From RHKX01 sp046330415 (GTDB lineage: Bacteria; Actinomycetota; Thermoleophilia; Solirubrobacterales; 70-9), in NCBI GenBank assembly GCA_046330415.1, contig JAXLSW010000011.1, positions 124,001 through 188,000 of the forward strand: a DNA stretch of 64,000 bases. The letters run 5' to 3'. Positions 24,983 through 32,879 of this stretch are shown here, piece by piece. A program made the position numbers and the translations under genes. The notes beneath the pieces are model-generated. The model saw nothing but the letters and a program-made list of their open reading frames with translations. It ran no database searches and had not been told where the DNA came from. Each line of letters begins with the position of its first letter. Position 1 is the first letter of the stretch.

Positions 24983-27178
24983 ATGAGCTTCCCCGGCAGC
25001 GGAGACCAAGGCCGCCGGAGGTGGTCGATCGCGTTAGCCGTGACCGGCGCCTTCCTCGCGCTGATCGGCGGCACGATGCTCTACCTGCGGGAGAACATCC
25101 TCGACCGCGACGCCTTCGCCGATCGCGCCGAGACGGCCTTCAGCGATCAGCGAGTGCGGCTCGCTGTCGCCCAGCCCGTGACCGATGCGATCGTCGACGC
25201 CGGCCCCGCGAAGCTCGTCAACGCCCGGCCGCTGATCGAGTCGGTCGTGGTCGGCGCGCTCGGCACCCCGCCCGCCCGTGCCGCCTTCGGCGAGGCGGCG
25301 CGGACGCTGGAGGCGAAGCTCTTCCAGCGCGACCCGGACACGCTCCTGCTCAACCTCGCCACCACTGCATCCGTGGCTGCCGCCGTCGTCGAGTCGGTGG
25401 CGCCTCAGATCGCGGCCGAGGTCCCGACGCGGATCAGAGATGCGCACATCGAGCTGACCGCGAGCGTCGCCGGCATCGATTCGATCCAGTTCGCCGAGGA
25501 CGTCCGGTTCCTCGGCCTGCTGCTTCCTCCGATCGCGTTCCTGCTGCTGATCGGCTCGGTCGTCATCGCGCCCGACCGGCGGCGCGGGCTGATCCGGACG
25601 GCGATCTCGCTGGCCGCCGCAGCGGTCGCCGGGATGATCCTGCTCACCTTCCTCAAGGCGATGCTCGTCGCCCACTTCCATGACGACCTCGTCGCGGACG
25701 CCGTCTCGGCCACCTGGGAAGCGCTCTTCGGGGACCTCAGCCGAGCGTTCCTCGTCGGCGGCGTGTTCGCGGTGGTTCTGGCCGCGGCCGCGCGCTTCAC
25801 CGACGCCGAGGAGTTCGATCCGCTGGCGCCTTTCGTCCGGGCGGGCGAGCTCCTGCGCCACCGGCCCGAGCTGCCCTCCCTGTCGCTCCTGCGGGCGGTG
25901 ACGCTGGGGGTCGTCGGCGTCCTGCTGATCCTCGAGCCGGAGCTGTCGCTGGAGGCGATGGCGGTCATCGCCGGCGCCTGGGTCCTCTACGTGGCGGTCG
26001 GCGAGCTGCTCACCCTGCTGGCGCCGCCGCTACCGCAGGCGGAGCGAGACGAGGAGGAGGGAGAGTCGGTCTGGCAGCGCTTCCGGCCGGGGCGAGTCGC
26101 CGCTGCGGTGGGCGTCGCGCTCGTGGCCTTCGTCGTCGTGGTCATCTTCAGCGGTGACGAGGAGACGGCGGCTCGCCCGCCCGGCCCTCCTCCCGCCTGC
26201 AACGGCTACCCGCAGATCTGCGACAAGCGCATCGACGAGACGACCTTCCCGGCCACCCACAACTCCATGGCGGCGGCGCAGGAGCCGGGTTGGTTCCTGC
26301 CGAACCAGCGGTTCGGGATCCGCCGCCAGCTCGACGACGGGATCCGGGGTCTCCTGATCGACACCCACTACGGGGTGCGGCGCGGGAGCGGGCGCGGGTT
26401 CGCCGAGGTGATCACTGATCTGAGCAAGGAGAACAAGACCCGCTCGGAGGTCGTCGACGAGATCGGCGAGGAGGCCGTTCAGAAGGCGGAGGGGCTGGTC
26501 GGCAGCCTCGCCTTCGGGGAGAGCCCGCCGGGCGAGGCGGAGCCCTATCTCTGTCACGTCCTCTGCGAGCTCGGCGCAACGCGCCTCGACGTCGCCCTCG
26601 CCGGGATCAACCAGTGGATGACGAGGCATCCCGACGAGTTCCTGATCATCTTCATCGAGGACGTCGTCAGCCCGGAGGAGACCGCCGAAGCCTTCAAGCG
26701 CTCCGGTCTGCTCCGCTACGCCTACACGCCCGGTGACGACCCCGTGCAGCCGACGATCGGGGAGCTGGTCGAGCAGGACAAGCGGTTGCTCGTCATGGCC
26801 GAGAACGATGCGGGCGGCGGCAGGTACCCGTGGTATCAGCAGGGCTTCGATCTCGTCCAGGAAACGCCCTACACGTTCAACACCGTCGCCGAGATCGAGT
26901 CACCGGAGAGCTGCAGGCCCAACCGCGGCAGCCCCTCCAACCCCCTCTTCCAGATGAACTCCTGGATCGAGACGATCCCGCGTGATCCGGATCTCGCCGC
27001 CCGGATCGACTCCTACGACGCGCTGCTCGGGCGCGCCCGCAGGTGCACGAGGATCAGGGGCCTGAAGCCCAACCTCCTCAACGTCGACTTCTACGACCGT
27101 GGCGACGTGATGGACGTAGCCAAGACGTTGAACGGGATCCCGCTCTCCGAGAAGCCCCAGGTCCGGACGGTGCGATGA
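24983..27178 (+). CDS. Membrane protein with C-terminal PI-PLC-like phosphodiesterase domain
   Basis: 731 residues. One membrane helix (about 15-35) is followed by an external domain (36-172), more helices (about 175-195, 203-225, 254-272, 303-345, 371-390), and an extracytoplasmic phosphodiesterase domain (about 405-731). The domain carries FPATHNSMAAAQ (His426) and GLLIDTHYG (His462), which match the two catalytic His regions of PI-PLC X-type enzymes. It probably cleaves a phosphodiester or lipid head group outside the cell. The next gene overlaps by ATGA and repeats the N-terminal architecture, so the two likely work together. TTG 24968 is an alternative start. Confidence 0.8.
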   Translation: MSFPGSGDQGRRRWSIALAVTGAFLALIGGTMLYLRENILDRDAFADRAETAFSDQRVRLAVAQPVTDAIVDAGPAKLVNARPLIESVVVGALGTPPARAAFGEAARTLEAKLFQRDPDTLLLNLATTASVAAAVVESVAPQIAAEVPTRIRDAHIELTASVAGIDSIQFAEDVRFLGLLLPPIAFLLLIGSVVIAPDRRRGLIRTAISLAAAAVAGMILLTFLKAMLVAHFHDDLVADAVSATWEALFGDLSRAFLVGGVFAVVLAAAARFTDAEEFDPLAPFVRAGELLRHRPELPSLSLLRAVTLGVVGVLLILEPELSLEAMAVIAGAWVLYVAVGELLTLLAPPLPQAERDEEEGESVWQRFRPGRVAAAVGVALVAFVVVVIFSGDEETAARPPGPPPACNGYPQICDKRIDETTFPATHNSMAAAQEPGWFLPNQRFGIRRQLDDGIRGLLIDTHYGVRRGSGRGFAEVITDLSKENKTRSEVVDEIGEEAVQKAEGLVGSLAFGESPPGEAEPYLCHVLCELGATRLDVALAGINQWMTRHPDEFLIIFIEDVVSPEETAEAFKRSGLLRYAYTPGDDPVQPTIGELVEQDKRLLVMAENDAGGGRYPWYQQGFDLVQETPYTFNTVAEIESPESCRPNRGSPSNPLFQMNSWIETIPRDPDLAARIDSYDALLGRARRCTRIRGLKPNLLNVDFYDRGDVMDVAKTLNGIPLSEKPQVRTVR

Positions 27179-28296
27179 GCAAGCTCATCGCGGCAATCGG
27201 CGCACTGCTGCTGCTCGCGGGCACGTTCATCGTCTACCTGAACACCGAGGTCCTCGATCCGCAGACCGCCGGGGAGCGTGCGTCGGCGGAGCTCACCGAC
27301 AGCGCCGAGCTTCGCGCGGCGATCGCGCCGAAGGTCGAGGACGTCGTGCCGGATCCGATCCAGGACCTGCCCCTCGTCGGCGGCGCAGGCTCCACCGCGA
27401 TCGAGGTCGCGCTCGCCCAACCCGTCGCGGCGGATGCCTTCGGCAACGCGGTCTCGGCGGCGGTCGAGGATCTGACCCAGGACGATCGCCCGCACCCCCT
27501 CGTGCTCAACCTCACCGACGTCGCGAGCGGGGTCTCGAGCGGGCCGCTCGACGTCGTCACGGGCCAGGTCGACACCCTCCAGGTCGACCTGAGCGGCGCC
27601 GACGGATTGCTCGACGCGCTGGCCTTCGCCGACGAGCTCGAGCCGCTGGGAATCCCGCTCGTGGTCGCCGGTGTACTTCTCCTGCTGTCGTCGATCGTCC
27701 TGGCGAGCAGCTTCGGCGGCGGCATCCTCGCCGCCGGGATCTCGGTCGGGTGCGCGGCTGCACTCGGGATCGTCACGCTCGTCGTCTCTCGTGGGCTCCT
27801 GAGCAGCTCCTTCGACCAGCAGGAGACCCGAGACGCCGTGGTCGCAACCTGGGATGCGCTCGGTGGAGACCTGATGCGGACCTGCGTCATCGCTGCGGTC
27901 GCAGGGTTCGCGGTCGCGATCGCCGCCTGGCTGATCATGCGGGCTCGGCGGCGCCCCACCGCCGCACGCCGGGAGCGCGCCGGGGACCCAGGGGAAACGC
28001 TGCGCCCGCGCCGGCGGCCCCAGCGAGCGGATCAGCCGCCGCGACCTCCCGTCCACGAGCGTTCCCAGCGGCCGGAGCGCGACGAGCCCGACGAGCGCTT
28101 CCAGCCGACCGAGCTGCACGAGCGCCCGGACGAGCGCTTCCAGCCGACCGAGCCTCACGAGCAGCCGACCGAGCGAATCGACCGCCCCGACCGCCCGCCG
28201 CCGCCGGAGGAACTCCCGCCGGATCCCCGGACCGCACCCGATCGCACCGAGCCGACCGTGCGCTCCGACCGGCCACCACCACCGCCGGACGGCTGA
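27175..28296 (+). CDS. Membrane protein paralogous to the N-terminus of the PI-PLC-like protein
   Basis: 373 residues. An N-terminal helix (SKLIAAIGALLLLAGTFIVYL), an external domain, then helices near residues 160-205 and 240-260 repeat the layout of the preceding protein. Both share a D-x-(10)-A-E-x-(10)-RxAxAxxVxDxV pattern after the first helix. There is no phosphodiesterase domain. The last 110 residues are a charged, disordered tail with a 13-residue repeat (DERFQPTELHERP and DERFQPTEPHEQP) ending in Pro. The ATGA overlap implies translational coupling. Function unknown; a partner or regulator of the upstream enzyme is plausible. Confidence 0.72.
   Translation: MSKLIAAIGALLLLAGTFIVYLNTEVLDPQTAGERASAELTDSAELRAAIAPKVEDVVPDPIQDLPLVGGAGSTAIEVALAQPVAADAFGNAVSAAVEDLTQDDRPHPLVLNLTDVASGVSSGPLDVVTGQVDTLQVDLSGADGLLDALAFADELEPLGIPLVVAGVLLLLSSIVLASSFGGGILAAGISVGCAAALGIVTLVVSRGLLSSSFDQQETRDAVVATWDALGGDLMRTCVIAAVAGFAVAIAAWLIMRARRRPTAARRERAGDPGETLRPRRRPQRADQPPRPPVHERSQRPERDEPDERFQPTELHERPDERFQPTEPHEQPTERIDRPDRPPPPEELPPDPRTAPDRTEPTVRSDRPPPPPDG
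28090..28152 (+). repeat. 39-base tandem duplication within coding sequence
   Basis: A 24-base segment, GACGAGCGCTTCCAGCCGAC plus four bases, recurs at 28090 and 28129 with a 39-base period. It encodes the DERFQPTE repeat of the membrane protein's tail. Confidence 0.75.
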
Positions 28297-28306
28297 GCGC
28301 AAGCCA

Positions 28307-28312
28307 TAGCAT
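28307..28312 (+). promoter_or_regulatory. TAGCAT -10-like box of the DNA ligase gene
   Basis: TAGCAT ends seven bases before the ATG at 28320, with no Shine-Dalgarno sequence, which fits a leaderless start. Confidence 0.4.
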
Positions 28313-28319
28313 CGCCCCC

Positions 28320-29321
28320 ATGGCTCCACCACTGAAGCCGCCGATCAAGCCGCAGCTCGCGCGCTCTCGCAAGACGCTGCCGGAGGGTGAGGGGATCGCC
28401 TACGAGCCGAAGTACGACGGCTTTCGCGCGCTCGCGTTCGTCACCGGCGACGACGTCTACGTGCAATCGCGGGGTGGCAAGCCGCTGGCGCGCTACTTCC
28501 CGGAGCTGCGCTTCCCTCCGAGCGGTGGGGCCCCCGCCGGCTACGTGATCGACGGCGAGCTGGTGATCCTCGACGAGGACGGCGGCGAGGTCTTCGACGC
28601 GCTGCAGAACCGCATCCATCCAGCCGAGTCCCGGATCAAGATGCTGGCCGAGGAGACGCCGGCGATCTACCGCGCCTTCGACGTGCTCGCGCGCGGCGGC
28701 GAGGACCTCATGCAGCGCCCCTTCTCCGAGCGGCGGGCCGCGTTGGTCGAGCTCATCGCCGAGATGGAGGGAGCGACGAAGTCGGGACCGGGCGGCTGGA
28801 GCGCGGGGACGGTCGAGCTGACGCCGCTGACGCTCGAGGCCGCCGCCGCCGAGCCGTGGCTCGAGGGCGGGGAGGGGGTCATCGCCAAGGAACTCGACGC
28901 CCCCTATCTGCCCGGCGAGCGCAAGGGGATGTCGAAGATCAAGCGTGTCCGGACCATCGACGCGGTGATCGTCGGCTGGCGTCCCGGCAAGGAGGAGCGC
29001 ACGGTCGGCTCCCTGATCCTCGGCCTCTACGACGGGGACGAGCTTCGCGTCGTCGGCCACACGTCCGGCCTGAAGGCGCAGGAGAAGCGCGATCTCGTCG
29101 ACACGCTCGCCCCCTACGAATCGGGCGAGCGCGGCTCCGCGGATCCGAGCCGCTGGGCGGCCGACCGCGACCTCGAATGGGTCGCATTGCGTCCCGAGCT
29201 CGTCGTCGAGATCACCTTTGACCACGTCAGCGCCGGCCGTATCCGCCACGGCTCGAAGATCGTCCGCTGGCGCGAGGACAAGGCCGCGAAAGCCTGCACG
29301 TTCGACCAGCTCGATCAGTAG
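28320..29321 (+). CDS. Stand-alone ATP-dependent DNA ligase (LigC-like)
   Basis: 333 residues: an adenylation domain plus OB fold, with no polymerase or nuclease domains. The nucleotidyltransferase motif I is EPKYDGFRAL (Lys31 is the expected adenylation site), motif III lies around YRAFDVLARGG, motif IV is GGEGVIAKEL and motif V is KIKRVRTIDAVIVGW. It should seal nicked DNA in repair. No ku gene lies nearby, so a role in base-excision repair rather than classical end joining is more likely. ATG 28320 gives a normal LigC length. Its stop abuts the P450 start. Confidence 0.92.
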   Translation: MAPPLKPPIKPQLARSRKTLPEGEGIAYEPKYDGFRALAFVTGDDVYVQSRGGKPLARYFPELRFPPSGGAPAGYVIDGELVILDEDGGEVFDALQNRIHPAESRIKMLAEETPAIYRAFDVLARGGEDLMQRPFSERRAALVELIAEMEGATKSGPGGWSAGTVELTPLTLEAAAAEPWLEGGEGVIAKELDAPYLPGERKGMSKIKRVRTIDAVIVGWRPGKEERTVGSLILGLYDGDELRVVGHTSGLKAQEKRDLVDTLAPYESGERGSADPSRWAADRDLEWVALRPELVVEITFDHVSAGRIRHGSKIVRWREDKAAKACTFDQLDQ

Positions 29322-30650
29322 GTGGGGCCGGTGCTTCTGCGTTCACCCAGGCCACCGCTGCCGCCGGGCCCGCGGAGCCCTGCGTCGCTGACCACACTGC
29401 GGCTCATCGAGCGCCCTTACGAGACGCTGCTCGGCTGGCGCGCCCGTTATGGCGACGTGTTCACCGTCCGCACCCTCGTCTTCGGCACCGGCGTCTACGT
29501 GTCCGATCTCGACGAGATCAAGTCGATGTTCACCGGCGATCAGTCGACCCTGCGCGCGGGCGAGGCCAACGCGCCGTTGGGACCGATCCTCGGCGACCGC
29601 TCGGTCCTTCTCCTCGACGGTCCCGAGCACCTGCGCCAGCGGCGCCTTCTCCTGCCTCCGTTCGGCGGTTCGGCGGTTCACAGCTTCCGCGAGGTGATCC
29701 GCGAGGTCACCGCCGCCGAGATCGACCGCTGGCGCGTCGGTGAGACCTTCCGGATGCGGGAGCGGATGCGGGCGCTGACGTTCGAGGTCATCGTCCGCGC
29801 AGTATTCGGCGTCACCGAGCAGTTCCGGGTCGAGCAGCTACGGGCGGCGCTCATCAACGTCATCGACTCCCAGTTCGTGTTGCTCGTCCCCGGCGCGCTG
29901 CGTCGCGAGCTCGGCGGCCACGGCCCTTGGGGGACGTTCCAGCGCCGCAAGCGCGCCGCCGACGAGCTGCTCTATGCGGAGATCCGTCGTCGCCGCGAGG
30001 CCGCCGACCTCGAGGAGCGCACCGACGTCCTCTCCCTGCTGATGCGAGCGCGGGACGAGGACGGCGAGCCGATGGGCGACGTCGAGCTCCGCGACGAGCT
30101 GATGACGATGCTCCTCGCGGGTCACGAGACGACCGCGACGTCGCTCGCCTTCGCCTTCGATCACCTGACTCGCGAACCGGGGATCGTTGCGCGGCTTCGC
30201 GACGAGGCCGCGGGCGAGGACCACTCCTACCTCGACGCAGTCGTGACCGAGACACTGCGGATGCGTCCGGTGATCGACGCGCCGGAACGAACACTGGCCG
30301 AGCCGCGCGAGGTGGCCGGATGGACTTTGCCCGCAGGGATCCGCGTATACCCCTCGATCGTCCTCGTCCATCAGCGTGAGGATCTCTACCCCGAGCCGCG
30401 ACGGTTCCGCCCTGAGCGTTTTCTCGACGGCCAGGCCGAGTCCTACTCGTGGCTCCCGTTCGGGGGCGGCATCCGGCGTTGCGTCGGCGCGGCGCTGGCG
30501 CAGGCAGAGATGGCCGAGGTGATTCGCGCCGTCGTCTCTCGTGCTGAGCTGGAACCCGTACGCTCCGAGCCCGACCCGGTTGTCGTTCGCGGCATCACGC
30601 TGGTGCCTCGTCATGGGGCGGAGGTCAGGGTGACCCGGCTGCTCGCCTAG
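29322..30650 (+). CDS. Cytochrome P450
   Basis: 442-residue soluble P450 monooxygenase. The I-helix AGHETTATSLA, K-helix ETLRMRP (ExxR) and heme-binding FGGGIRRCVG (Cys387) are intact. It resembles the broad group of actinobacterial P450s close to CYP110/CYP135-like sequences, but a family cannot be assigned by eye. Substrate unknown; no ferredoxin or reductase gene is adjacent. The GTG at 29322 directly abuts the DNA-ligase stop, so the two share a transcript although their functions look unrelated. Confidence 0.93.
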   Translation: MGPVLLRSPRPPLPPGPRSPASLTTLRLIERPYETLLGWRARYGDVFTVRTLVFGTGVYVSDLDEIKSMFTGDQSTLRAGEANAPLGPILGDRSVLLLDGPEHLRQRRLLLPPFGGSAVHSFREVIREVTAAEIDRWRVGETFRMRERMRALTFEVIVRAVFGVTEQFRVEQLRAALINVIDSQFVLLVPGALRRELGGHGPWGTFQRRKRAADELLYAEIRRRREAADLEERTDVLSLLMRARDEDGEPMGDVELRDELMTMLLAGHETTATSLAFAFDHLTREPGIVARLRDEAAGEDHSYLDAVVTETLRMRPVIDAPERTLAEPREVAGWTLPAGIRVYPSIVLVHQREDLYPEPRRFRPERFLDGQAESYSWLPFGGGIRRCVGAALAQAEMAEVIRAVVSRAELEPVRSEPDPVVVRGITLVPRHGAEVRVTRLLA

Positions 30651-30653
30651 CCA

Positions 30654-30659
30654 TACGCT
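30654..30659 (+). promoter_or_regulatory. TACGCT -10-like box of the crotonase gene
   Basis: TACGCT ends eight bases before the ATG at 30668; no Shine-Dalgarno sequence is seen. Confidence 0.35.
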
Positions 30660-30667
30660 GCGGGCGC

Positions 30668-31564
30668 ATGGCTGACCGCGAGACGCTCACCTACGCACGG
30701 GACGGCCGCATCGGGAGGATCACGCTCGACCGTCCCGAGCGCGGAAACGGGATCACGCTGCGGATGCCCGTCGAGCTGGCGGCCGCCGTCGAGGAAGCCA
30801 ACCTCGACCCTGACGTGCACGTGATCGCGCTCGCCGGCAACGGCAGCGGCTTCTGCGGCGGATACGACCTCGCGGCGGCGGAGGAGATGGGTGCCGCTGA
30901 AGGCACATCCGCCCCCGACGGAGCGCCGACCGCCCCCGGCGTCGTGGCGGCCAACCACGATCCCGGCGCCACCTGGGACCCGGTCGTCGACTTCCAGATG
31001 ATGTCGCGCAACCTGCGCGGCTTCATGTCGCTCTTCCACTCCGACAAGCCCGTCGTCGTCAGGATCCACGGCTTCTGCGTCGCCGGCGGCACCGACATGG
31101 CGCTCTGCTCGGACCTCATCGTCACCGAGGACCGGGCCAAGATCGGCTACCCGCCGGCGCGCGTATGGGGCGTGCCCACCTCGATGCTCTGGGCGCACCG
31201 GGTCGGGCTCGAGCGGGCCAAACGGTTGCTCCTGACCGGCGATTCGATCGATGGGACGACCGCGGTCGAGTGGGGGCTGGCGAGTGAGGCGGCACCGCTC
31301 GCCGAGCTCGACGGCCGCTTCGAGGCGCTGCTCGAGCGGATCGCACGGGTGCCGATCAACCAGCTCGTCATGCACAAGCTCGCGCTGAACCAGGCTCTCT
31401 ACGCGCAGGGCCTGCAGGCGACCCAGACGATGAGCGTCTTCTTCGACGGCATCGCCCGCCACACGCCCGAGGGGTACGCCTTCCAGCGCCGCGCCGCCGA
31501 GGCGGGCTTTCGCGAGGCGGTTCGCGAGCGCGACGAGCCATTCGGGGACCTCGGCCTACGCTGA
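30668..31564 (+). CDS. Enoyl-CoA hydratase/isomerase (crotonase) family protein
   Basis: 298-residue crotonase-fold protein. RIGRITLDRPERGNGI, then LAGNGSGFCGGYDLAAAE (first oxyanion-hole strand), then RIHGFCVAGGTDMALCSDLIV (second) are present. A roughly 50-residue insertion after residue 78 is longer than in classical EchA. The usual catalytic Glu positions are not obvious: the loop after the second motif reads KIGYPPARVWGVPTS. The reaction may therefore be isomerisation or hydrolysis rather than simple hydration. The gene sits two bases before the GST gene and is probably co-transcribed with it. Confidence 0.88.
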   Translation: MADRETLTYARDGRIGRITLDRPERGNGITLRMPVELAAAVEEANLDPDVHVIALAGNGSGFCGGYDLAAAEEMGAAEGTSAPDGAPTAPGVVAANHDPGATWDPVVDFQMMSRNLRGFMSLFHSDKPVVVRIHGFCVAGGTDMALCSDLIVTEDRAKIGYPPARVWGVPTSMLWAHRVGLERAKRLLLTGDSIDGTTAVEWGLASEAAPLAELDGRFEALLERIARVPINQLVMHKLALNQALYAQGLQATQTMSVFFDGIARHTPEGYAFQRRAAEAGFREAVRERDEPFGDLGLR

Positions 31565-31566
31565 CG

Positions 31567-32178
31567 ATGGCCGCGATCCGCGTCCATCGGGTGCCCTTCT
31601 CGACCAACGTCGAGCGCGTCGCTCTGGCGGCCGGCCACAAGGGCATCGAGATCGAGTGGGTCGACCACCCCAGCGCCGACCGCAGCGCCGTCGAGGCCCT
31701 CAGCGGCCAGCCGCTCGTCCCGGTCGCCGAGCTCGACGGCGCCGTGATCCGCGGCTCGATGCGGATCGTCGACCGGCTCGATGAGATGCGCCCGGAGCCG
31801 GCGCTGTACCCGTCCGGTACCTCAGCCGCGGCCCGGGCCCGGATGTTCGTCTCCTGGTTCGACCGCGTCTGGAAGGGGCCGCCGAACGCGCTCGACACGG
31901 GCGCCGAGCCGCCTCCCGACGCCGACCTCCTGCGTCGTCGCGCCCGCGAGTGGACCGGGTGGATCGCCGAGCAGCTCAATGGCCGCCCCTACCTCGGCGG
32001 GGAGGCGCTCGGCGTCGCGGACGTCTGCGCGTTCCCCTTCCTCAAGTACGCGGTCGTCGATCCCCTCCCCGGCGACGGAGATGCCTTCCACCGCATCCTC
32101 GTCGAGCTGCTGCGCGCCGACGCTCACGAGGCGCTCGACGACTGGGTCCGGAGGGTCGACGGCCTAACCCGCGCCTGA
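31567..32178 (+). CDS. Glutathione S-transferase family protein
   Basis: 203 residues with an N-terminal thioredoxin-like domain (IRVHRVPFSTNVERVALAAGHKGI, then QPLVPVAELDGAVIRGSMRIVDRLDE) and a helical C-terminal domain (from about 90, with PYLGGEALGVADVCAFPFLKY). Ser12-Thr13 lie where GSTs place the catalytic Ser. Many actinobacteria lack glutathione, so the thiol may be another one, or the protein may be a maleylacetoacetate-isomerase-like enzyme. It starts two bases after the crotonase stop. Confidence 0.88.
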   Translation: MAAIRVHRVPFSTNVERVALAAGHKGIEIEWVDHPSADRSAVEALSGQPLVPVAELDGAVIRGSMRIVDRLDEMRPEPALYPSGTSAAARARMFVSWFDRVWKGPPNALDTGAEPPPDADLLRRRAREWTGWIAEQLNGRPYLGGEALGVADVCAFPFLKYAVVDPLPGDGDAFHRILVELLRADAHEALDDWVRRVDGLTRA

Positions 32179-32206
32179 TGCCGCCGGCGGTGCCATGATG
32201 CCGCCC

Positions 32207-32851
32207 ATGCGCTTCCTTCCCCGGATCCCGTTCGTCGTCCTCATCGCCGCCGTCGCCCTGCTCGCCGGTGCCTCCACCGCCTCGGCCAAGCCGCAGATCT
32301 TCAAGCCGGATCAGCCGCCGCTCAGCACGACCGGGGCCGTGCGCGAGACCCGCCTGCAGATCATCCGCCTCGATCACAAGAAGCACCCCGGCAAGCCCTA
32401 CATCAAGAAGGCGAGCCGGCGCAACGCGCAGCTCGTCCGCCAGCTCAACACGCGCCGCTCCAAGCGCAACAAGCAGCGCGCCCGCTACCTGCAGGAGAAG
32501 CTGTCGAGCTTCTCCAACGGGCTGATCGACGGGATCAACAACGAGTACGACCGCGACGTCAACCGGATCAAGGAGGAGTACGACCGTGACGTCGCTCGCG
32601 TCAAGCGCAACTACAAGGGCAAGCGCAAGCAGGCCGCGCTACGGCGCCTGAAGCGAGATCTGAAGGACGATCTCGATCGGCTCGCCTCGGTCCGTCAGCG
32701 CGACCTCGATCGCGCCAATGACCGCATCGCCGACACCAAGGCGGCGAACAACGACTACTACAAGAACATCTCCGAGCGCGAGGCGTCGCAGATCAAGACG
32801 CTGAAGCAGCGGCTGCGCAAGGCGCTGGCCGAGCTCCGCAAGCGCGGCTGA
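32207..32851 (+). CDS. Secreted, highly charged coiled-coil protein
   Basis: About 214 residues: a signal peptide (FLPRIPFVVLIAAVALLAGASTASA) followed by an almost entirely helical, Lys/Arg/Asp/Glu-rich region. There is an internal near-repeat, NEYDRDVNRIK and EEYDRDVARVK, then RLKRDLKDDLDRLASVRQRDLDRANDRI. No known domain is recognised. It may form a long coiled coil in the cell wall and bind anionic polymers. Start is uncertain: ATG 32195 or 32198 would add a few residues. It converges on pyk across a perfect inverted repeat. Confidence 0.65.
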   Translation: MRFLPRIPFVVLIAAVALLAGASTASAKPQIFKPDQPPLSTTGAVRETRLQIIRLDHKKHPGKPYIKKASRRNAQLVRQLNTRRSKRNKQRARYLQEKLSSFSNGLIDGINNEYDRDVNRIKEEYDRDVARVKRNYKGKRKQAALRRLKRDLKDDLDRLASVRQRDLDRANDRIADTKAANNDYYKNISEREASQIKTLKQRLRKALAELRKRG

Positions 32852-32879
32852 GCCCGCGCGGCCGCACCCGGCTCAGCCG
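32845..32879. terminator. Bidirectional terminator between coiled-coil gene and pyk
   Basis: Perfect 10-base arms, CGGCTGAGCC (32845-32854) and GGCTCAGCCG (32870-32879), span both convergent stop codons with a 15-base GC-rich loop. It can form on either strand. Confidence 0.6.

Noticed and set aside
28320..29321. LigD-type NHEJ ligase with Ku partner
   Set aside because: Only the ligase core is present, with no polymerase or nuclease domain and no ku gene nearby.
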